From Thiodiazotropha sp050305975 (lineage in GTDB: Bacteria > Pseudomonadota > Gammaproteobacteria > Chromatiales > Chromatiaceae): a stretch of 64,000 nt of DNA. The number at the start of each line of letters is the position of its first letter. The stretch's first letter is position 1. The notes beneath the pieces are model-generated. The model was not told the origin of the DNA and made no database searches. It worked only from the letters and a program-made list of their open reading frames with translations. This document shows, piece by piece, positions 56,021 to 64,000 of the stretch. The stretch spans positions 1 through 64,000 of the forward strand of contig JBNLGI010000014.1 in NCBI GenBank assembly GCA_050305975.1, in the 5' to 3' direction. Made by a program: the position numbers and the translations under genes.

Positions 56021-56111
56021 GCGGATTGCCGGCGCCCCGCAACCAGTGGTGTCGTGAGTCGTCCAGAGGGTCCTGATAACAACCAACACCTGACAGCCTG
56101 AAGGAGGAAAG

Positions 56112-56951
56112 ATGTATAAGAAGAAAATGACCGTTTTGGCCCTGGCATCGCTCATGACCCTGAGCATCCCGTTGATGGCCGAAGAGGGGAGCGGCGAAGA
56201 GGCTGCGAGCGCAGAAGCCGCCGAGGCTCCGGAAACCCCCGCCGAGGATAGCGCGGCAACCGGATATGCCGCCCCGGGTGAGCTTCCCATGTCCGCCATG
56301 CAACAGCGCTGGAGTGAGCGCGAGGCACGCTACGAGGATCTCAAGCAGCGGGCCAAGGAGGTGGGCGTCATGTTGCCGGAAGATCCGCCCTGGAAGACGT
56401 CCGGCATGAGAGCGATGCCCGAAGATGTGGCCGAGCGCTTGCAGCGCCATCAGGCGATGATGTCGATGACGCCAGAGGAGCGCATGGCGGCGCGTGAGGA
56501 GTACTACAAGGAGATGCAGGCCCGGGCCAAGGAGCGCGGCATCGATCTGCCCGATACTCCCCCGTGGAAGGCCCGGCAGTCGGCCATGGACGAGGCCTGG
56601 GAAAAGCATCAGGCGGTGATCGACGGCATGACCGATGAGGAGCGGGCCGCCTGTCATGCCATGCATCAACGCCATATGGGCATGATGATGCGCGACCTCC
56701 CTGAAAGGCCCATGATGCGGAATCCCGGCATGATGGGACCTGGTGCGATGGGACCTGGTGCGATGGGACCCGGTGCGATGGGACCCGGTGCGATGGGACC
56801 CGGTACGATGGGACCCGGTACGATGGGACCCGGTACGATGGGACCCGGTACGATGGGACCCGGTACGATGGGACCGGGCATGATGGGGCCGGGATATGGT
56901 TATGGCCCGAACCCCTACGGAGAGCAGAACTTCTGGAATCCCAACCAATAG
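56112..56951 (+). CDS. Exported Met/Gly/Pro-rich repeat protein
   Basis: The 279-residue precursor has a signal peptide (residues 1-23, ending PLMA), an Ala/Glu-rich linker (24-60) and two related helical segments, RYEDLKQRAKEVGVMLPEDP and YYKEMQARAKERGIDLPDTP, each followed by PWK. The C-terminal part (about 205-263) is built of MGPGA, MGPGT and similar pentapeptides. The Met-rich tail may bind copper(I) or be oxidised; the family is unknown to me. AAGGAGGAAAG precedes ATG 56112. It follows mlaC by about 90 bases. Confidence 0.72.
   Translation: MYKKKMTVLALASLMTLSIPLMAEEGSGEEAASAEAAEAPETPAEDSAATGYAAPGELPMSAMQQRWSEREARYEDLKQRAKEVGVMLPEDPPWKTSGMRAMPEDVAERLQRHQAMMSMTPEERMAAREEYYKEMQARAKERGIDLPDTPPWKARQSAMDEAWEKHQAVIDGMTDEERAACHAMHQRHMGMMMRDLPERPMMRNPGMMGPGAMGPGAMGPGAMGPGAMGPGTMGPGTMGPGTMGPGTMGPGTMGPGMMGPGYGYGPNPYGEQNFWNPNQ
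56733..56897 (+). repeat. 15-bp coding minisatellite (MGPGX pentapeptide, 11 units)
   Basis: Eleven in-frame 15-base units begin at 56733 and every 15 bases after. They encode MGPGA four times, MGPGT five times, then MGPGM and MGPGY. Within each block the nucleotide units are identical or differ by one base (for example CCT to CCC), a sign of recent slippage or recombination. The copy number changes keep the frame. Confidence 0.95.
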
Positions 56952-56992
56952 TGACTTCCCCGGCCGGCCCGGCCTGTGCAGGGTCGGTCGGG

Positions 56993-57631
56993 TTACTCCT
57001 CCTCCAGCAACCGGTCTGCCTCCTCTCGCGTCAGCGTGCGGTGAGGAAGGGGTATCAATCCGGGCACCCGTTCGCGATATCGACGATATCGCGCGCCGTG
57101 ATAGACCATGAGTTTGCGCTCTTCCAGTAGCGATCCGACCACCAGATAGCCGCTGATCATGCAGGCCGAGAGCAGCCGTGCCGGATCCATCTCCTGGGTC
57201 CAGATCAGCACCAGCCCGAGACTGTACCAGGGGTGGCGGACAAAGCGGTGCAAGGGCGAGATATGCAGCCGTTCCTGATCCTCGATCTGGTGCAGACCCT
57301 GACGCAACTGCCGCAGTCCGATGAACTCCCGTCCGTCATAGAAGCGTAGTGACCAGGCGAAACCCGCCACGGCCAGTCCCATCAGGGTGAAGCGCAGGAG
57401 ATCCCCGAGACCCTGGTAACGCCAAAGGGGCTCGTCCGCCAGCCGCCACATCAGCATCAGCGGCGGAACCAGCAGGAGCAAGGCCAGGAGATTGAACAGC
57501 AGGCGGTAGACCGGCATCAGGTTTGGCCAGCGCTGGGCCACGCGTGACTTCAGCCACAGCGAGGCGAACAGGGAGTGGAGCGCGAAGTAGGTCAGCCAGA
57601 GCAGACCCAGCAGTATCAGATAGGGGCTCAT
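56993..57631 (-). CDS. Membrane methyltransferase-like protein (NnrU/isoprenylcysteine methyltransferase type)
   Basis: From ATG 57631 (MSPYLILLGLLWLTYFALHS) the protein has 212 residues and about five membrane helices. The C-terminal part holds HRFVRHPWYSLGLVLIW and LEERKLMVYHGARYRRYRER, the AdoMet-binding signature shared by isoprenylcysteine carboxyl methyltransferases, NnrU and phospholipid N-methyltransferases. Which substrate it methylates is open. A long upstream extension of the frame is not coding-like. Confidence 0.82.
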   Translation of the reverse strand: MSPYLILLGLLWLTYFALHSLFASLWLKSRVAQRWPNLMPVYRLLFNLLALLLLVPPLMLMWRLADEPLWRYQGLGDLLRFTLMGLAVAGFAWSLRFYDGREFIGLRQLRQGLHQIEDQERLHISPLHRFVRHPWYSLGLVLIWTQEMDPARLLSACMISGYLVVGSLLEERKLMVYHGARYRRYRERVPGLIPLPHRTLTREEADRLLEEE

Positions 57632-57723
57632 GGGATCGGAGTGAGGTGCCGTAAATAAAGGATTTGGCCGCCCGCAGGCGGCCAGGTTCCCGGTTTGCAA
57701 GTAAAACTGCCGGCGCGCGGGCG

Positions 57724-58638
57724 TCAGCTGACGAACTTGCCCCGCTGCAGGCGTTGCGCCTCCATCAGCTCCAACTCCCTGGATCCGGAGATGACGATCT
57801 CCGGGTCGGGTACGAAATCGAGCTGGGGATCGAGCCGCTCGTAAGGCACCGAGTTGAGGATCACCTTCATGGCATTGAGCCGCGCCCGGTGCTTGTCGTT
57901 GGAGCGGATGATGGTCCAGGGCGCGTGGGTGGTGTTGGTGCGTTTGAGCATATCGTATTTCTGCTGGGTGAACTCGTCCCAGCGGTCCTGGGCCTGGACA
58001 TCGATCTCCGACAATTTCCACTGCCGCAGGGGATCGGTCTTGCGGCGTTCGAACCGACGCGCCTGCTCCTCCTTGGTGACCGAGAAATAGAGTTTGACCA
58101 GGACCGTGCCCTGGCGCACCAGGTCCTTTTCGAAGCCGGGGCAGCCGACCATGAAGTTTTCATACTCCTGCTGGGTGCAGAAACCGAAGATCGGCTCCAC
58201 CACCGCCCGGTTGTACCAGCTGCGGTCGAACAGCACCACCTCGCCGCCTCGCGGGCACTGGGCGACATATTTCTGGAAGAACCACTGGGTCTTCTGTTCC
58301 TCGGTCGGCTTGCCCAGGGCCACCACCCGGTAGTGTTTCTCGTTCATGTAGCGGGTGACCCGGCGGATGGTGCCGCCCTTGCCGGCGGCGTCGCGGCCCT
58401 CGAAGAGGATGATCATGCGGGTGCGCGTATTCTCAAGATACTGCTGCATCTTGATCAGCTCCGCCTGGTAGGGCTTGAGCTCCTCTTCCTGGTTGAACTT
58501 GCGCACCGCCTTCTTCTCGGCCCTCTTCTCGGCCTCGGTCTGGGCCTTGAGGCGGTTGTAATCGGCCAGCAACTCCTCGAGACGGATCGGCTGCTCGTCG
58601 ATGAGGATGGTTTCAGGGTTGTTGTTCTGGTCGTTCAT
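57724..58638 (-). CDS. ppk2: Polyphosphate kinase 2
   Basis: PPK2 transfers phosphate between polyphosphate and nucleotides. From ATG 58638 (GGGGGGAT upstream) it has 304 residues. Walker A FEGRDAAGKGGT at 79-90, Walker B VVLFDRSWYNRAVVEP and the lid FERRKTDPLRQWKLSEID are all intact, with an N-terminal helical extension. This fits a single-domain class I type that favours nucleoside diphosphate phosphorylation, but class assignment needs alignment. With the PiT and Na/Pi genes it adds to the phosphate theme. Confidence 0.95.
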   Translation of the reverse strand: MNDQNNNPETILIDEQPIRLEELLADYNRLKAQTEAEKRAEKKAVRKFNQEEELKPYQAELIKMQQYLENTRTRMIILFEGRDAAGKGGTIRRVTRYMNEKHYRVVALGKPTEEQKTQWFFQKYVAQCPRGGEVVLFDRSWYNRAVVEPIFGFCTQQEYENFMVGCPGFEKDLVRQGTVLVKLYFSVTKEEQARRFERRKTDPLRQWKLSEIDVQAQDRWDEFTQQKYDMLKRTNTTHAPWTIIRSNDKHRARLNAMKVILNSVPYERLDPQLDFVPDPEIVISGSRELELMEAQRLQRGKFVS

Positions 58639-58731
58639 GATCCCCCCTAACGGTGGTGTCGTTATCAAACCTTCATGCTAAAACATTTCCGGAATGCACG
58701 CCCCCGTTTCCGGCTGAAGGGATGACCTGGC

Positions 58732-60468
58732 TCAAAAACGGTAGGCCGATTCGATCTGCTCGCGGGTCAGGATGCCCTGAATGCGCCAGTAGTGCTGGCT
58801 GTCGTACCACTCGATATAGAGTGCCTCGGCGCTGCTTTCCTTGAGGATCTCCAGGGCTTCCTGCAGGCTCGCCTGCATGCGCAGCGGAGCCAGCTCGTAG
58901 CGTTGAGCCGGGATTTCGAGCAGATTGATCTCCTCCCCCGGCTGCTCCTGCAGGTGGCGCGCCAGATCGACCGCGGGCATCAGCGCCAGATGGGTGGTGT
59001 CCTCTTCGATCACGATCCATTCCGGGGCGTGGGCGAGCATCTGCTTTGCCTCGTCCCGTCTGACCAGGGACACCGTCTGCACGAAGTTGCGGTTCAGGAA
59101 GCGGGCTGCGCCAGTGCGGCGCAGCGACTGCATCACCGGGTTGGTGTGATGGTTGAGACCGGTGGCCTGCAGCAGGGTATGGAACATGGAGGTTTTGCCG
59201 AACAGTTCGCTGTTGATCAGGCTGGAGACGACGATGGCCAGCATGCCCGGCATGATGATCTCCGGATTGCGGGTCAGCTCGATTACCGCGGTGAGGGCGG
59301 CCAGTGGCCCCTGCACGGCGGCCCCCATCACCGCCCCCATGCCGATCAGGGCGTAGACCCCCGGGTCGGAGACCTGGCCGTCGAACAGCAGGCCGGGAAG
59401 CGGAGCGATCAGTCCGCCTACCGTGGCGCCGATGAAGAGCGCCGGACCGATGGTGCCGCCAGGGATGCCGAGGCCGATACTGGCGGCGGTGGCCGTCAGT
59501 TTCGCCAGCAGCAGCAGTCCGAGCAGTCCGATGGCCAGTTCACCCAGCAGGATCTGGTTGACCGTGTCATAGCCGATGCCCATCACCTGCGGCACCCACA
59601 GGGCAATGAGTCCGACCATGACCCCGCCGAGGGTGGTACGTAGCCAGAAAGGGAGGCGCTGGCTCTTGTCCGAGAGCAGCTCGATGAGCTGCAGATAGGC
59701 GGCGGCGGCCAGACCGGCGGCGATCCCCAGCAGCAGGATGAAGATCAGCTCGTGCAGGGAGCCGAGATGCAGTACGCCGACCTCGAAAACCCGCTCGCCG
59801 TCGAACAACAGCAGGGAGAGGCTGTTGGCGCTGACCGCCGCCAGCATGATCGGGATGAAGCTGACCAGGGTGTACTCCATCATCACCACCTCAAGGGCGA
59901 AGATGACGCCGGCCAGCGGGGTGTCGAAGGAGGCGGAGATGCCGGCCGCTGTGCCGCAGCCCACCAGGGTACGGATGCTGTGGTTGGGCAGGTAGAGTTT
60001 CTGCCCCAGCAGCGAGCCGCTGGCGGCGCCGAGAAAGACGTGCGGTCCCTCGCGCCCCACCGAGTGGCCGCTGATGATGGCGACGGCGGCGCCGAAGAAC
60101 TGCAACAGAAAGCTGCGCAGACTGAGATGGCCCTGATGGTAGATCAGCCGCTCCATCACGCGGGCGATGCCGAGCACATAGTCTTCCCGGGCGAAACGCA
60201 GGAAGACCAGGCCCAGCAGCAGGCCACCGACAGTCGGGAGCAGGAATCGCAGCAGCGGCGGCAGGGCTTCGTAGTTTTCCGGCAGATGACCCGGCAGCAT
60301 GCCGTTCTGGATCCCCTCCACCAGCAGACGGAAGAGCACGATGACCCCGCCGGCGAGGAATCCGGTCAGCAGTCCCAGGCCGGAAAGCAGCAATAGAGCC
60401 TCGGAGCGCGAGAGCTGGAATCGCAGGCGGTCGAACCAGTTGACGAGGGCGTGAAACAAATGCGGCAA
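58732..60468 (-). CDS. ClC-family chloride channel or transporter with CBS domains
   Basis: The 578-residue protein has the ClC core of about 10-18 helices (20-440) with ion-pathway motifs GHSVGREGPHVFLGAASG (gating Glu in GREGP near 137), GTAAGISASFDTPLAGVIFALE and GIPGGTIGPALFIGA. The C-terminal 130 residues form a CBS pair. The gating Glu is intact, so channel or H+/Cl- antiport are both possible; the internal proton Glu cannot be assigned by eye. It precedes ppk2 on the same strand. Confidence 0.92.
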   Translation of the reverse strand: MPHLFHALVNWFDRLRFQLSRSEALLLLSGLGLLTGFLAGGVIVLFRLLVEGIQNGMLPGHLPENYEALPPLLRFLLPTVGGLLLGLVFLRFAREDYVLGIARVMERLIYHQGHLSLRSFLLQFFGAAVAIISGHSVGREGPHVFLGAASGSLLGQKLYLPNHSIRTLVGCGTAAGISASFDTPLAGVIFALEVVMMEYTLVSFIPIMLAAVSANSLSLLLFDGERVFEVGVLHLGSLHELIFILLLGIAAGLAAAAYLQLIELLSDKSQRLPFWLRTTLGGVMVGLIALWVPQVMGIGYDTVNQILLGELAIGLLGLLLLAKLTATAASIGLGIPGGTIGPALFIGATVGGLIAPLPGLLFDGQVSDPGVYALIGMGAVMGAAVQGPLAALTAVIELTRNPEIIMPGMLAIVVSSLINSELFGKTSMFHTLLQATGLNHHTNPVMQSLRRTGAARFLNRNFVQTVSLVRRDEAKQMLAHAPEWIVIEEDTTHLALMPAVDLARHLQEQPGEEINLLEIPAQRYELAPLRMQASLQEALEILKESSAEALYIEWYDSQHYWRIQGILTREQIESAYRF

Positions 60469-60647
60469 TATCGGGTAGTCAATTCATGGAGACGATACTG
60501 ATCGATCGGCCCTGTCCGAGGGGCTGATGTCGTTCCATGCCGGCCGGTGTCGCCAGAGCAGTGGTTGACGGAGTCACGCCAGTGGGCGGAATCGACATGC
60601 TGCGAATGATCAGAGTTTCCCGCTTAACATAACGGAGCCGAAGCACA

Positions 60648-61376
60648 TTGTCAGCACAACAAATGGTCTTGAATCGCCCGGAGGCTTACGAAACCGCCAC
60701 CGAGCAGGAGATGATGGAGCGATTGCTGCCGCTGGACGGCGCCCGCATCCTGGAGCTGGGCTGCGGGGCGGCCTGGATCACCCGCCAGCTGGCTGAGCGT
60801 TATCCGGCCAGCCGCTTCATCGCCACCGAAGTGGACCGCATCCAGCACAACAAGAATCTGGCCTTGACGGCGCCCCCCAATCTGGAGTTTCGTCTCGGCG
60901 GGGCCGAGGCGATCGATGTCGAGGCGTCGAGTGTCGATATCGTCTGGATGCTGAAGTCCCTCCATCACGTGCCGAAGGCGCTGATGCCGGCCGCCATGGA
61001 GGAGATCGTGCGCGTGCTCAAAACGGGCGGTCTGGCCTACTTCTGCGAGCCGGTCTATGCGGGTGAATTCAATGACCTGATGCGCATGATCCATGATGAA
61101 AAGGAGGTGCGGACCCTGGCCTTCGAAGCGATCCGCCAACTGGTCGAGAGCGGTCGCATGCAGCTGGCGGGCGAGTATTTCTTCAATGTGCCGGGCAGCT
61201 ACGCCAGTTGGGAGGCCTTCGAGGACCGGTTTCTCAACATCACGCATACCGAGCTCGCCATCGACGCCGAGCGCTACCAGCGGATCAAACAGGCCTTTCT
61301 TGCGCACATGGGACCGCAGGGGGCCGAGTTTCTCAAACCCCATCGGGTCGATCTATTGCGCAAAGCGGTGGCTTGA
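60648..61376 (+). CDS. Class I SAM-dependent methyltransferase
   Basis: The 242-residue protein has motif I ILELGCGAAWITRQLAERYP (about 34-53), an acidic motif II FIATEVDRIQ and motif IV VDIVWMLKSLHHV, the pattern of small-molecule methyltransferases of type 11/31. TTG 60648 has CGGAG about 12 bases before it; ATG 60663 is an alternative start five residues later. The substrate is unknown. It faces away from the ClC gene. Confidence 0.88.
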   Translation: MSAQQMVLNRPEAYETATEQEMMERLLPLDGARILELGCGAAWITRQLAERYPASRFIATEVDRIQHNKNLALTAPPNLEFRLGGAEAIDVEASSVDIVWMLKSLHHVPKALMPAAMEEIVRVLKTGGLAYFCEPVYAGEFNDLMRMIHDEKEVRTLAFEAIRQLVESGRMQLAGEYFFNVPGSYASWEAFEDRFLNITHTELAIDAERYQRIKQAFLAHMGPQGAEFLKPHRVDLLRKAVA

Positions 61377-61480
61377 ACAACGGGGTTCACACACAGATGT
61401 CATCAACCTGTGATAGCAATGGAGCGGGGTCCGAATGGAATTTCATAAGCGAAAAAGAGCCGGGTTTGTAAAGGAGTTGC

Positions 61481-61498
61481 GGTGCGGCAAGCCGCACC
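61481..61498. repeat. Palindromic repeat GGTGCGGC-AA-GCCGCACC
   Basis: Perfect 8-bp arms with an AA loop. It is identical to the repeat at 292-309 except that the loop is AA instead of TT, which is the same element read from the other strand. Confidence 0.8.
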
Positions 61499-61632
61499 GA
61501 AACATGGCTTGAGTACGCAGCACTCGGTCCGAGTCCCATACTCAGTCTCCGCGGCGCTGGTCATGGAATAGAAATATAAGTACATTGTGATATTCCCGGT
61601 TCGAGCCCCTTGCGCCCTAAGCCCAATGTTGC

Positions 61633-61651
61633 TTTAATGAGAATCATTATC
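61633..61651. promoter_or_regulatory. Fur box upstream of feoA
   Basis: TTTAATGAGAATCATTATC matches 16 of 19 positions of the Fur consensus GATAATGATAATCATTATC, 26 bases before the feoA start. It predicts repression by Fur with iron. Confidence 0.85.
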
Positions 61652-61676
61652 ACTAAACTCTCGCTAACGACCTTCG

Positions 61677-61958
61677 ATGGATCTGAATAACCCCGCCACT
61701 GAACCGCTCGTCGTGCTGGCCCGACTGCCGGTGGGCAGCCGTGCCACTATCCGGCGTGTCCAGGGTGGTCGGCAGTTGACCCATCGCCTGCTCAGTCTCG
61801 GTCTGCGGGTGGGGTCGGAGATCGAGCTGATCCAGCGACGCGGCGGCGGCGTGGTGGTGGCCAGCGCGGGATCCCGGGTGGCGCTGGGGGCCGGGGTGGC
61901 GGAAAAATTGCTGGTCGAACGGCTGCCGGACGCGACCGACGGCAACGGGGCGGTGTGA
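61677..61958 (+). CDS. feoA: Ferrous iron transport protein A
   Basis: FeoA is the small SH3-like cytoplasmic partner of FeoB. The 93-residue product has the pattern LARLPVGSRATIRRVQGG, THRLLSLGLRVGSEIELIQR and a final beta strand region RVALGAGVAEKLLV. Its stop shares bases with the feoB start (TGATG). A Fur box is immediately upstream. Confidence 0.92.
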   Translation: MDLNNPATEPLVVLARLPVGSRATIRRVQGGRQLTHRLLSLGLRVGSEIELIQRRGGGVVVASAGSRVALGAGVAEKLLVERLPDATDGNGAV

Positions 61959-64000
61959 TGGGTTGTTGTCGCGAATCCGAGCAGGGTGTCCAGCCCCGTG
62001 GCGACAGGCCGCTGACCATCGCCCTGGCGGGCAATCCCAACTGCGGCAAGACGGCGTTGTTCAATGCCCTGACCGGTATCCGCCAACGCACCGGCAACTG
62101 GCCCGGCGTCACCGTCGATCGCAAGGAGGGCCGCTTCTATATCGATCAGGACGAGGTGGGGGTCGTCGACCTGCCCGGCATCTACTCCCTCGACGCCTCT
62201 TCACTCGATGAGCAGGTGACCCGCGACTACCTGCTCTCCGGCGAGGCCGATCTCATCGTCAACATCGTCGACGCCTCCAATCTGGAGCGCAATCTCTATT
62301 TCACCGTGCAGATGCTGGAGATGGGCGTGCCCATGGTGATGGCGCTCAACATGATGGATGTGGCGCGCAAGCGGGGGCTGGAGATCGATATCGAGCGCCT
62401 GAGCCAGGATCTGGGCTGCCCGGTGATTCCCATCGTGGCGGTCAGCGGCGAGGGCATCACCAAGCTCAAGGCGGCGATCCAGGACCTGGCCGCCAACGCC
62501 GTCACCGGCGGATTCGTGCTGGCCCAGGACGAGGTGGTGGAGCAGGCGATCACGCGCATGGAGCCGTTGCTCTCCTGCGCCGATGACTACCCCAGCGCCA
62601 AGTGCCGCTGGCTGCTGCTGAAAATGCTGGAGGGCGACGCCTTCGCCCTCGGCAAGGCCGACGCGGCGCTCAAGGCCCAGGTAGTCCATTGGCAGCACGA
62701 TATCCGGGACCGCGTCGACGAGGAGGTCGACATCCACATCGCCGACACCCGCTACGGCCATGCCCACGCCATCTCGCAGAACGTGACCCGCATGCGCGGA
62801 CGGGTGGAGAAGACCCTCAGCGACCGCATCGACAAGGTGGTGCTGAGCCGCTGGTTCGGCATCCCGGTCTTTCTCGGCGTGATGTACCTGATGTTCATGT
62901 TCGCCATCAATATCGGCGGCGCCTTCATCGACTTCTTCGACGGCGTGGCCGGGGCCATCTTCGTAGATGGGCTGGGCGAACTGATGGGAGCCGTCGGCCT
63001 GCCCGACTGGCTGATCGTGCTGCTGGCCGACGGCGCCGGCGGCGGAATTCAGGTGGTGGCCACCTTCATTCCGATCATCACCGCCCTCTATCTGTTTCTC
63101 TCAGTGGTGGAGGACAGCGGCTACATGGCGCGGGCCGCCTTCGTCATGGACCGCTTCATGCGTTCCATCGGCCTGCCGGGCAAGGCCTTCGTGCCGATGA
63201 TCGTCGGCTTCGGCTGCAACGTGCCGGCGGTGATGGCGACCCGCACCCTGGAGAGCGAGCGGGAACGCAAGCTCACCATCCTCATGAACCCTTTCATGTC
63301 CTGCGGCGCGCGCCTGCCGGTCTATGTGCTGTTCGCCGCCGCCTTCTTTCCCGCCAACGGGCAGAACCTGGTTTTCGGGCTCTATCTGATCGGTATCCTG
63401 GTGGCCATCCTCACCGGCCTGGTGATGAAGAAGACCCTGCTCTCGGGCGAGAGCGCCGGTTTCATGATGGAGCTGCCTCACTACCACCTGCCGACCCTGA
63501 AGGGCATCGCGCTGCGCACCTGGGACCGGGTCAAGCTCTTCATCAAGGAGGCGGGCAAGGTGATCGTGATCATGGTGTTGATCATCAACACCCTCAACTC
63601 CATCGGCACCGACGGCAGTTTCGGCAACGAGGATACCGAGCACTCCGTGCTCAGCGCGCTCAGCAAGGTCGTCACCCCGATCCTCGCGCCTCTGGGCATA
63701 CATCAGGAGAACTGGCCCGCCACGGTGGGCATTTTCACCGGCATCCTGGCCAAGGAGACGGTGGTGGGCACCCTCGACGCCCTCTACACCAACCTGGCGC
63801 GTGACGATTCGGCCCTGGTGCCGGCTGAAGAGGCGCCGTTCGATTTCTGGCAGGCGATCGGTGCAGCCGCCACCACGGTGCCGGAGAACCTGCTGGGGGT
63901 GAAGGATCTGCTGACCGATCCGCTGGCGTTGGATGTGGGCGATCTCAGCGACATCGAGGCCAGCGCCGCCTCGCAGGAGGTCAATGTGGATGTCTTCGGA
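61958..64000 (+). CDS. feoB: Ferrous iron transporter B (3' end beyond window)
   Basis: The frame opens at ATG 61958 and is still open at base 64000 (681 codons). The N-terminal G domain has G1 GNPNCGKT (25-32), a switch region TGNWPGVTVDRKEG, G3 VVDLPGIYSL and an N-x-x-D G4 (ALNMMD). A helical spacer and the permease follow, with VGFGCNVPAVMATRTLESER and LMNPFMSCGARLPVY, the conserved Cys motifs of the pore. It imports Fe2+ across the inner membrane, controlled by Fur with feoA. The C-terminal helices and possible feoC lie outside. Confidence 0.95.
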   Translation, partial: MGCCRESEQGVQPRGDRPLTIALAGNPNCGKTALFNALTGIRQRTGNWPGVTVDRKEGRFYIDQDEVGVVDLPGIYSLDASSLDEQVTRDYLLSGEADLIVNIVDASNLERNLYFTVQMLEMGVPMVMALNMMDVARKRGLEIDIERLSQDLGCPVIPIVAVSGEGITKLKAAIQDLAANAVTGGFVLAQDEVVEQAITRMEPLLSCADDYPSAKCRWLLLKMLEGDAFALGKADAALKAQVVHWQHDIRDRVDEEVDIHIADTRYGHAHAISQNVTRMRGRVEKTLSDRIDKVVLSRWFGIPVFLGVMYLMFMFAINIGGAFIDFFDGVAGAIFVDGLGELMGAVGLPDWLIVLLADGAGGGIQVVATFIPIITALYLFLSVVEDSGYMARAAFVMDRFMRSIGLPGKAFVPMIVGFGCNVPAVMATRTLESERERKLTILMNPFMSCGARLPVYVLFAAAFFPANGQNLVFGLYLIGILVAILTGLVMKKTLLSGESAGFMMELPHYHLPTLKGIALRTWDRVKLFIKEAGKVIVIMVLIINTLNSIGTDGSFGNEDTEHSVLSALSKVVTPILAPLGIHQENWPATVGIFTGILAKETVVGTLDALYTNLARDDSALVPAEEAPFDFWQAIGAAATTVPENLLGVKDLLTDPLALDVGDLSDIEASAASQEVNVDVFG

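Larger units (their letters stand above)
61377..61676. other. Leader region of feoAB with palindrome and Fur box
   Basis: It holds no gene. It carries the GGTGCGGC palindrome (61481-61498), which may end the methyltransferase transcript, and a Fur box (61633-61651) just before feoA. The stretch from 61560 to 61660 is A/T-rich, as expected for a promoter. Confidence 0.65.

Noticed and set aside
56666..56881. Minus-strand repetitive ORF (PGPIV repeats)
   Set aside because: It is only the complement of the MGPGX coding minisatellite.

Overview
The window is a GC-rich, densely coding stretch of a gammaproteobacterial chromosome. The evidence is the canonical leuS-lptE-holA run followed by proA, nadD and rsfS, together with MetH, PrlC, AroE, HemB, TsaC, MlaC and FeoAB of gammaproteobacterial type. 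The mix of PrsT lipoprotein, a GlyGly-CTERM-like protein, many signalling genes and no host-reduced features would fit a free-living or facultatively associated Chromatiales-like bacterium, but no marker here fixes the genus. I see no rRNA, tRNA, CRISPR array, phage or insertion sequence.

Layout. 1-6.7 kb: envelope and replication housekeeping (leuS end, lptE, holA), a small EF-hand protein, a retropepsin-like protease, proA, nadD, rsfS and a WYL regulator. 6.9-10.9 kb: a phosphate transport block (PiT permease, Na/Pi cotransporter with PhoU-like tail, two small proteins). 11-14.5 kb: exported proteins (His/Tyr-rich protein, GlyGly-CTERM-like protein, LEA14-like lipoprotein) and a membrane C13 peptidase. 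14.8-24 kb: metH, a membrane-anchored receiver protein, msrA, an output-less sensor, dienelactone hydrolase, OsmC and a uracil-DNA glycosylase. 24-30.9 kb: oxidoreductase, PAP2 phosphatase, TtcA-like/CBS/anion-permease/hydrolase run and two small genes. 31-38.8 kb: PrsT TPR lipoprotein, oligopeptidase A, CNP1-like protein, GIDE and LemA membrane proteins, gamma carbonic anhydrase. 39-43.7 kb: a three-gene signalling cassette (periplasmic sugar-binding-like protein, hybrid kinase, HD-GYP response regulator). 43.9-47.5 kb: WYL regulator and TfoX-like gene divergent from VOC, EVE, VOC, cupin and tag genes, with a perfect palindrome in between. 47.5-64 kb: NTF2-like protein, chemoreceptor with a FliA-type promoter, aroE, hemB, thioredoxin-like protein, tsaC, a second output-less sensor, mlaC, a Met-Gly-Pro repeat protein, a methyltransferase-like membrane protein, ppk2, a ClC channel, a SAM methyltransferase and Fur-controlled feoAB (feoB runs off the window).

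Recurring themes are phosphate and polyphosphate handling (PiT, Na/Pi, PPK2), oxidative or electrophile defence (MsrA, OsmC, VOC, cupin, quinone oxidoreductase, thioredoxin, Tag) and unusual signal transduction: a receiver fused to a tail anchor, two sensors without output domains, and a LuxP/LuxQ-like pair wired to c-di-GMP hydrolysis. Repeats include dispersed GGTGCGGC palindromes, a large composite inverted repeat between hemB and aroE, and a 15-bp coding minisatellite. All functional calls rest on motif reading by eye; no database search was run.
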